From: Ramlibacter sp.
GTDB taxonomy: Bacteria; Pseudomonadota; Gammaproteobacteria; Burkholderiales; Burkholderiaceae_C
Assembly: GCA_023701085.1 (NCBI GenBank)
Contig: JAMPXR010000123.1
Location: forward strand, 1-7,288
Direction: 5' to 3'
Length of the DNA: 7,288 bases
In this document: positions 1 to 4,396 of the stretch, piece by piece
Layout of the letters: every line of letters starts with the position of its first letter
How positions within the stretch are numbered: the first letter of the stretch is position 1
Notes under the pieces: generated by a model
Told to the model about the DNA's origin: nothing
What the model saw: the letters and a program-made list of their open reading frames with translations, nothing else
Database searches by the model: none
Program-made: the position numbers and the translations under genes

Positions 1-1139
1 AACACGCGCGAGCGGATGCGGAACTCGTACAGCGGCGGCACGATGCGCGACAGCGGCAGCAGGACCGCGATGATGATGCCCAGCGCCAGCCACATGCGCT
101 CGACCAGGTTGGCCAGCCAGAACGGCAGGTAGCGCTGCAGGAAGGGCTGCCCGCCCTTGATCGCGCGTTCGGCCTCGCGCGACACCGGGTACTCGCTGTG
201 CTCGATCGCGGGAAACGCGCCGGCCCGGTTGAACCAGCCGGCCGAACCGTGCAGCTCGCGCGCCGCCTGCGCGAACAGCTGCAGCAGCGCCGGGTGCGTC
301 TGCTCGCGCGTGAGCAGCGCGGTGGTGGTCGCGACCAGCCGCAGGTCGGCCGGCGGCTGGTCGCGCGCCAGGTCCACCACGCCGCGCGGCAGCACCACCG
401 GCGTGAGGAACGGAAAGCGGCGCGAGTAGGCTTCGCTCTGGGTGAAGTCCATCAACCTGACGCCGGGGGTTTGCAGCAGCATCTGGACCATCAACGACTC
501 GGGCGCCGACGCGAACACGATCGCGTCGAGCTCGCCCGCCAGGAAGGCCACGGTGGCGGGTGTTTGTTCCAGCCGCGAAATCGCGATGCGCGCGGCGTCG
601 ATCTTGTTGGCCTCGAACAGCTTGTCCATCAGCCGGGGCACGCCGCTGCCCTCGGTGCCCACGTTCAGGCGCAGCCCCTCGAGCTGCCGCAGCGCGCTGA
701 TCGGTGCCTTGCGCGCCGACGGTTCGCGGTAGAACAGCCACACCGGCTCGACGAACAGGCTGCCCAGCGACTCGAGCCCGCTCTCCTCGGTGGTCGCGCG
801 TTCGTTGCTGCCGCCCTGCACGAATCCCAGGTCCGCCTGGCCCTCGCGCAGCAGCCGCAGGTTGTCAGACGAGCCCTGGCTGGGCAGCAGCACCACCTCG
901 ATGCCGTCGCTCGCCAGCGCCTTGCGGTAGCGCTTGCCGAATTCGTCGTAGGCGCTTTGCGCCGGCCCGGTGGCCAGCGTCACGCGCTTGGGCGGCGTGG
1001 GGTCCAGCCACACGTAGGCCAGCACCAGCAGCCCCAGGGCGAGCGCGGCGAACGGTCCGGCCGAGATCAGCATCTCGCGCAGCGACAGCAACGTGTAGCG
1101 GATGGCTTTGGGCATGTGCTTGGGTCGGTTCTCTTCCAT
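1..1139 (-). CDS. TAXI-family TRAP transporter solute-binding protein, membrane-tethered (C-terminus cut by window edge)
   Basis: This is the periplasmic substrate receptor of a TRAP-type secondary transporter of the TAXI subfamily; these bind small organic acids or amino acids, but the ligand here cannot be read from sequence. The open frame runs 379 codons from the ATG at 1139 to the left edge without a stop. Residues 25-45 form a hydrophobic N-terminal anchor. The binding fold follows, with TLATGPAQSAYDEFGKRYR near 54-72, the PSQGSSDNLRLLREGQADLGFVQGG stretch at 86-110 (its GS-x-NL and GxADLGFVQ parts typify the family) and LNVGTEGSGVPRL at 158-170. A second hydrophobic segment lies at about 347-366, followed by a basic YEFRIRSRV stretch, so the protein is probably anchored at both ends rather than freely periplasmic. 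I estimate that 50-80 residues are missing, judging from relatives of about 430-460 residues. The Shine-Dalgarno site is weak. It begins 20 bp after the peptidase stop, suggesting co-transcription. No permease gene is seen. Confidence 0.88.
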   Translation of the reverse strand, partial: MEENRPKHMPKAIRYTLLSLREMLISAGPFAALALGLLVLAYVWLDPTPPKRVTLATGPAQSAYDEFGKRYRKALASDGIEVVLLPSQGSSDNLRLLREGQADLGFVQGGSNERATTEESGLESLGSLFVEPVWLFYREPSARKAPISALRQLEGLRLNVGTEGSGVPRLMDKLFEANKIDAARIAISRLEQTPATVAFLAGELDAIVFASAPESLMVQMLLQTPGVRLMDFTQSEAYSRRFPFLTPVVLPRGVVDLARDQPPADLRLVATTTALLTREQTHPALLQLFAQAARELHGSAGWFNRAGAFPAIEHSEYPVSREAERAIKGGQPFLQRYLPFWLANLVERMWLALGIIIAVLLPLSRIVPPLYEFRIRSRV

Positions 1140-1159
1140 CGCCGAAGGGGCGGCAGCGC

Positions 1160-2182
1160 TCAGCGCGATAGATCGCAGGCCGCGGGCAGGTGCAGGCCGC
1201 CCACGGTCAGGCCCCGCGCCGCGCGCACGGCGTTCACCACGGCCAGCGCGACGGCTTCCGCGGCCATGGTGCCCAGCAGCGTCATGGCCGCCGCCTTGCC
1301 GGCGCGCCCCGTGCCCAGGGCGAACAGCGTGTCGCCGTCGGACAGGGTGTGCACCGGGTTGATGCTGCGCGCGAGCCCGTCATGGCCGACCGTCGCCAGC
1401 CGCGACGCCTGGACCTTGGTGATCACCGCGTCGGTCGCGATGACGCCGATCGTGGTGTTGGCCCCGACCGGTGAGGCCTCGGGCAGCTCGCCGCGCAGCA
1501 GGGCGCGCCGCGTGTCGAGCAGCGCCTTGCCGCCGCGCGTGCGGGCGCCCGCGATCGGCCGCGCGCTGTCGGGATCGACCACATCGCCCATCGCGTTGCA
1601 GGCGATGAGGGCGCCCACGGTGATGCCGTCCACCGTGACCGACGCGCTGCCGATGCCGCCTTTCATGGCGCGCTCCAGGCCGAACACCTTGCCGACCACG
1701 GCGCCTGCACCCGCGCCCACGTTGCCCTGGGCGGGGCGCCTGGCCGACGCGAGCTCGCAGGCGCGGTAACCGGCGGCGGCGTCCGGCCGGATGAACGCGT
1801 CGCCTACCAGCAGGTCGAACAGCACGGCCCCCGGCACGATGGGCAGCCGCACCGGCCCGATCGACAGGCCCACGCCTTGCTCTTCCAGCCATTGCACCGC
1901 GCCCGTGGCCGCGGCCAGCCCGAACGCGCTGCCGCCGGCCAGCAGGATCGCGTGCACCCGGTCGACCAGGTGGGCCGGCGCCAGCAGGTCGGTTTCGCGC
2001 GTGCCGGGCGCCGCGCCGCGCACATCGACGCCGGCGACGGCCCCGTCGCGCGCGATCACGACCGTGCAACCGGTGGGCCGGCGCGTGTCGGTGAAGTGGC
2101 CGACCTCGATGCCGGCGACATCGGTGATCGCGCCGCCGGCGCGGCGGCGCGCGGGCTTTCGTTCTTCGGAGAGCGGGCTCAT
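1160..2182 (-). CDS. P1/S58-family self-processing aminopeptidase/amidohydrolase (DmpA/NylC-like)
   Basis: This 340-residue protein belongs to the Ntn-fold P1 (peptidase family S58) group, which includes DmpA aminopeptidase, beta-peptidyl aminopeptidases and the nylon-oligomer hydrolase NylC. These precursors cleave themselves, exposing a Ser or Thr nucleophile. The motif GANTTIGVIATDA at 240-252 places the likely cut between N242 and T243, giving chains of about 242 and 98 residues; Asn|Thr resembles NylC rather than the Gly|Ser of DmpA. Also visible are the glycine-rich ILLAGGSAFGLAAATG (79-94), GKVFG with K165, ACNAMGD with N196, and DGDTLFALGTG with D282 and D284. Their spacing from T243 fits the Lys, Asn and Asp residues I recall for NylC. 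No signal peptide is seen, so it is probably cytoplasmic. The ATG at 2182 keeps the conserved ITDVAGIEVGH start of the fold about 18 residues in; its Shine-Dalgarno site is poor. The substrate is unknown: short peptides, beta- or D-amino-acid amides, or oligoamides are possible. Confidence 0.92.
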   Translation of the reverse strand: MSPLSEERKPARRRAGGAITDVAGIEVGHFTDTRRPTGCTVVIARDGAVAGVDVRGAAPGTRETDLLAPAHLVDRVHAILLAGGSAFGLAAATGAVQWLEEQGVGLSIGPVRLPIVPGAVLFDLLVGDAFIRPDAAAGYRACELASARRPAQGNVGAGAGAVVGKVFGLERAMKGGIGSASVTVDGITVGALIACNAMGDVVDPDSARPIAGARTRGGKALLDTRRALLRGELPEASPVGANTTIGVIATDAVITKVQASRLATVGHDGLARSINPVHTLSDGDTLFALGTGRAGKAAAMTLLGTMAAEAVALAVVNAVRAARGLTVGGLHLPAACDLSR

Positions 2183-2191
2183 CGGGAGGGA

Positions 2192-2200
2192 TTATCCACA
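2192..2200 (+). promoter_or_regulatory. Perfect-consensus DnaA box (TTATCCACA)
   Basis: TTATCCACA is identical to the strong DnaA-box consensus. It lies 10 bp upstream of the peptidase start codon and overlaps the minus-strand GATAAT. No second box or AT-rich unwinding element is nearby, so this is not a replication origin. It could be a DnaA-titration or DnaA-regulated promoter site, or chance. Confidence 0.35.
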
Positions 2201-2255
2201 GCGGCAGCGCTGCGAATTAGCAGGCCCGCCTGCCAGCGCGAGTAGCCCGGCGCCA

Positions 2256-2273
2256 GATGACAAATATGTCATC
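2256..2273. promoter_or_regulatory. Candidate CusR/CopR-type copper-response operator
   Basis: GATGACAAATATGTCATC is a perfect dyad with 7-bp arms (GATGACA / TGTCATC) around a 4-bp AATA centre. Its inner 16 bp fit the ATGACAA-N2-TTGTCAT box that I recall for E. coli CusR at all but one specified base, and the TGACA-N4-TGT core also fits cop boxes bound by CopR/PcoR-type response regulators. It lies 217 bp upstream of the first rightward gene and 73 bp upstream of the peptidase start. Its location beside a Cu/Ag efflux locus supports the call; the distance from the predicted rightward promoter is the weak point. No two-component regulator gene is visible in the window. Confidence 0.6.
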
Positions 2274-2411
2274 GGGCTGTCCGGCGGGGGTCAGGCGAGG
2301 CGATGCACACTGGCCCAACAGGACGATCACGTTAGATTCCATCAATCCATGAAAGCCAAGGGCACCGCGCTCCTTTCCTCACCGGGTCATCGGGCGCGGA
2401 GCCGGGACCAG

Positions 2412-2425
2412 TTGATCCAGGTCAA
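2412..2425. promoter_or_regulatory. Candidate FNR/Anr/Dnr-type box
   Basis: TTGATCCAGGTCAA matches the FNR/Anr consensus TTGAT-N4-ATCAA at 9 of 10 defined positions; flanking G and C extend the dyad to GTTGA-N6-TCAAC (2411-2426). FNR/Anr/Dnr are Crp-family activators of low-oxygen or NO-responsive genes. The centre (2418.5) is about 41.5 bp from a predicted start near 2460, the spacing of class II FNR-activated promoters, and a TATCCT hexamer sits where the -10 would fall. This points to control of the rightward genes. Confidence 0.55.
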
Positions 2426-2446
2426 CAGGGGCAGGTTGGCCGCACG

Positions 2447-2452
2447 TATCCT
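2447..2452 (+). promoter_or_regulatory. -10-like hexamer (TATCCT) of the rightward promoter
   Basis: TATCCT matches TATAAT at 4 of 6 positions and lies 21 bp downstream of the FNR-type box, with no good -35 at normal spacing, as expected for an activator-dependent promoter. It would give a start near 2459-2460 and a leader of about 31 nt before the ATG at 2491. It rests on position and partial consensus only. Confidence 0.4.
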
Positions 2453-2490
2453 CCCCGCATGCCCGACGCGCCGATGCGACCCGAACCACG

Positions 2491-2922
2491 ATGAGCGCCC
2501 GCCGAAACAGCCTTCACCGCCTGGCAGTCCATGTGCTGCTGGTGTGGCTGCTCGCGCTGACGGTGGGTTTCGTCCATGCCTGCGTCGTCAATGCGCAAAC
2601 GCGCAGCGCGGCGCATGCGACGGCGCAGCTGGATGCGGACGCGGTCCATCTCGTCCACGACCACCGGGCGGGCGCCGGCGATCACGCATCGCACGACGGC
2701 AGCGTGCCCTGCGAGCGCTGCTGCGAGGACGCTTCCGCGCTGGCGCCCGCGGCGGTCAAGCTGCAGGCGGATGGAAGCGGCGGCCTCTGGCTGGCGTCCC
2801 CAGCGGCGCCATCTTTTCTCCTCTCCTTCGTTTTGGATGCCGACGGTGTCCCGCACTCGAGACCCGAGCGCTGGCGTGCGGCCGTCCCGATCCCGATCGC
2901 GTTCCTGAGACTGGCTTTGTAG
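2491..2922 (+). CDS. Small exported Cys/His-rich protein, CopL-like, associated with metal resistance
   Basis: This is a 143-residue protein of unproven function. Residues 8-30 form a hydrophobic signal or anchor segment (LHRLAVHVLLVWLLALTVGF) followed by VHAC, a borderline lipobox with C31 as the possible lipidated residue. A His-rich stretch (H53, H56, H58, H65, H68, in VHLVHDH and DHASHD) leads to a CERCC motif (C74, C77, C78), which could bind a soft metal. The C-terminus reads ERWRAAVPIPIAFLRLAL; from memory, this ending and the overall layout recur in small proteins beside copper and other heavy-metal efflux operons in Burkholderiales and resemble Xanthomonas CopL, described as a regulator of copAB. 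The ATG at 2491 is chosen because it gives a clean basic N-region and hydrophobic core; the Shine-Dalgarno site is weak. It is the first gene after the predicted promoter, 169 bp before cusC, with a strong hairpin between. A periplasmic metal-binding or leader/regulatory role is inferred. Confidence 0.75.
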   Translation: MSARRNSLHRLAVHVLLVWLLALTVGFVHACVVNAQTRSAAHATAQLDADAVHLVHDHRAGAGDHASHDGSVPCERCCEDASALAPAAVKLQADGSGGLWLASPAAPSFLLSFVLDADGVPHSRPERWRAAVPIPIAFLRLAL

Positions 2923-2937
2923 CGGGACGGAGCCCCG

Positions 2938-2969
2938 CGCCCTCCGCGGCCGGGGTGCCGCGGAGGGCG
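2938..2969 (+). terminator. Strong GC hairpin between the CopL-like gene and cusC; possible attenuator
   Basis: A perfect 13-bp stem (2938-2950 with 2957-2969; CGCCCTCCGCGGC pairing GCCGCGGAGGGCG) closes a 6-nt loop (CGGGGT), starting 15 bp after the upstream stop codon. No U-run follows (the next bases are GGTTGGTCCGTTTCC), so it is not a classical intrinsic terminator. A smaller stem (2922-2926 with 2934-2938) abuts it. GGAGCCC (2929-2935) could alternatively pair with GGGCTCC (2989-2995), enclosing the large hairpin. It may attenuate transcription, block decay or set the expression ratio of the two parts of the operon. Confidence 0.5.
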
Positions 2970-3091
2970 GGTTGGTCCGTTTCCGGCCGGGCTCCACCCT
3001 GCGGCTCCTTCATGGTTCCAGCCGCCTGGCGTCGAGCGGTGCGAACGATGATTCCGGAAGATGCGTCGAAGAATCAAAACCTGGGTGTCGA

Positions 3092-4396
3092 ATGAAGCAA
3101 TTGAACGAGAATTTCCGCTCCGCGCACAGGAGGCCGCGCCTGCGGCTCCTGGCCGTCCTGATGAGCCTTGCCGCGCTGAACGCGGGTGCGGCGCTGGCCG
3201 CCGAACTCGGCGAGGACGTGCAGGGCCTGCTGGCGCATGCGCGCGCGCAAAATCCGGAACTGGCCCTGATGCGCGCGGAAGCCCAGGCGGCCCAGCAGCG
3301 GGTCGAACCGGCCGGCGCCTTGCCCGACCCGGTGCTGAGGATGGAGCTGATGAATGTCACCAACAAAGGCAACGACGCCGGCTTCAACCTGCTGCCCAGC
3401 AAAGTGGGGGAGACCCAGTACACGCTGATGCAGATGCTGCCCTGGCCGGGCAAGCGCGATCTGCGGCGCGGCGTCGCGCAGGCCGACATGCGGCAGGCCG
3501 AAGCGCGCACCTCGGCGGCCTGGACCGAACTGGGGATGCGCATCAAGACGCTGTATGCGCGCTACTACCAGGCGGCGGGCAACGAGCGGCTGACGCGCGA
3601 GATCCTGGACCTGATGAAACAGGTGGAGCAGATCGCGCAGGCGCGCTATGCCGGCGGGCTGGCCATGCAGCAGGATTCGATCCGCGCCCAGCTCGAGCAG
3701 ACCGCCATGCGTTCGGAGCTCATCATGTTCGACAGCGAAAAGCGCCAGGTGCGCGCCCGGCTCAACGCGCTGCTGGCGCGCGAGGCCGCGGCCGCGCTGG
3801 CCGAGCCGCGCGCCTTGCGTCCGCTGCCCGCCGCCGGCGCACTGGAGATCGGGGCGCTGGCGCAACGCGCGCGCGCCAACAATCCCCAGCTGCAGGCCGA
3901 GCAGGCGCGCCTGCGCGGGGCCGAAACCAACCGGGACCTGGTTCTGCGCAATCGCTATCCGGACTTCACGGTCGGCTTGATGCCCACGCAGATGGGTTCG
4001 CGCATCGCCAGCTGGGGCCTCATGGTGGAGGTGAACATTCCGCTGCAGCAGAGCACGCGCCGCTCCCAGGAGGCCGAGGCGCAGGCCATGGTCACGGCCG
4101 CGCGCGCCCGATCGGAGAACCTGGCGCACCAGCTCACCGGCGACCTGGGCGAGAACCTCGCGATGCTGGCCGCGGCGCGCAGCAACGAGTCCCTGGTGAC
4201 GACCCAGACGCTGCCCCAATCCGAAACCGGCCTGCGCTCGGCCATGGCGGCCTACGAGAACGGCAGGCTCGACTTCACCGCGCTGCTCGAGGCGCAGCGG
4301 CAGATCAGGAAGGCCCGGCAGGACCAATTGAAGGCCCAGGTCGAGGCGCAGCTGCGCCTGGCCGAAATCGAACGCATCGTGGGAGAAGACCTGTGA
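3092..4396 (+). CDS. cusC: TolC-family outer-membrane channel of a Cu/Ag efflux RND system (CusC/SilC-like)
   Basis: This 434-residue protein is the outer-membrane exit duct of the tripartite pump. It has a basic N-terminus and signal peptide (LRLLAVLMSLAALNAGAALA, about 17-36), probably cut at ALA|A near residue 36-37; there is no lipobox Cys, unlike E. coli CusC. Two homologous outer-membrane efflux repeats follow, the first opening at QNPELALMRAEAQAAQQRV (about 53-71) and the second at NNPQLQAEQARLRGAETNR (about 263-281), each with long Ala/Gln/Arg-rich helices. The motifs MLPWPGKRDLR (115-125) and YENGRLDFTALLEAQRQ (388-404) are typical of heavy-metal TolC proteins. Length is normal for the family. 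The ATG at 3092 is chosen over the in-frame ATG at 2972 because it directly precedes the signal peptide, while the earlier one reads through non-conserved intergenic sequence and the hairpin; the Shine-Dalgarno site at 3092 is weak. Its stop overlaps the cusB start by 4 nt. Confidence 0.93.
   Translation: MKQLNENFRSAHRRPRLRLLAVLMSLAALNAGAALAAELGEDVQGLLAHARAQNPELALMRAEAQAAQQRVEPAGALPDPVLRMELMNVTNKGNDAGFNLLPSKVGETQYTLMQMLPWPGKRDLRRGVAQADMRQAEARTSAAWTELGMRIKTLYARYYQAAGNERLTREILDLMKQVEQIAQARYAGGLAMQQDSIRAQLEQTAMRSELIMFDSEKRQVRARLNALLAREAAAALAEPRALRPLPAAGALEIGALAQRARANNPQLQAEQARLRGAETNRDLVLRNRYPDFTVGLMPTQMGSRIASWGLMVEVNIPLQQSTRRSQEAEAQAMVTAARARSENLAHQLTGDLGENLAMLAAARSNESLVTTQTLPQSETGLRSAMAAYENGRLDFTALLEAQRQIRKARQDQLKAQVEAQLRLAEIERIVGEDL

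Larger units (their letters stand above)
2183..2490. other. Divergent intergenic region with regulatory sites
   Basis: These 308 bp separate the leftward peptidase/TAXI pair from the rightward metal-efflux genes and hold no convincing gene. Open frames crossing it (for example from the ATG at 2349) encode Arg/Pro-rich sequence typical of shadows in GC-rich DNA. Sites seen are a DnaA-box 9-mer at 2192-2200, a CusR-type dyad at 2256-2273, an FNR-type dyad at 2412-2425 and a -10-like hexamer at 2447-2452. The 10-mer GTCATCGGGC occurs twice, at 2268-2277 and 2386-2395, which may be chance. The leftward promoter is not clear: GATAAT on the minus strand (2196 to 2191) resembles a -10, but it would put transcription start only about 2 nt before the peptidase ATG and it lacks a good -35. 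Confidence 0.7.

Noticed and set aside
198..1769. Long plus-strand open frame (523 codons) opposite the TAXI and peptidase genes
   Set aside because: The composition is Arg/Gln/Ala/His-rich and of shadow type, and it overlaps two genes with clear family motifs on the other strand.
2268..2395. Direct repeat GTCATCGGGC at 2268-2277 and 2386-2395 as paired operator
   Set aside because: It is only 10 bp, the copies are 118 bp apart, and the second copy lacks the other half of the copper dyad. Chance is an adequate explanation.
2411..2426. CueR/MerR-type operator
   Set aside because: The dyad has no 19-20-bp spaced -35/-10 pair around it and lacks the CCTTCC/GGAAGG arms; the FNR-type match is much better.
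2972..3091. N-terminal 40-residue extension of cusC from the ATG at 2972
   Set aside because: It would place non-hydrophobic, non-conserved sequence before an otherwise perfect signal peptide and would begin just beyond the hairpin; the ATG at 3092 is preferred.
1791..3095. Plus-strand open frame spanning the intergenic region and the CopL-like gene
   Set aside because: It is Ser/Pro/Arg-rich, crosses the divergent regulatory region and the hairpin, and is out of frame with the better-supported 143-residue gene.
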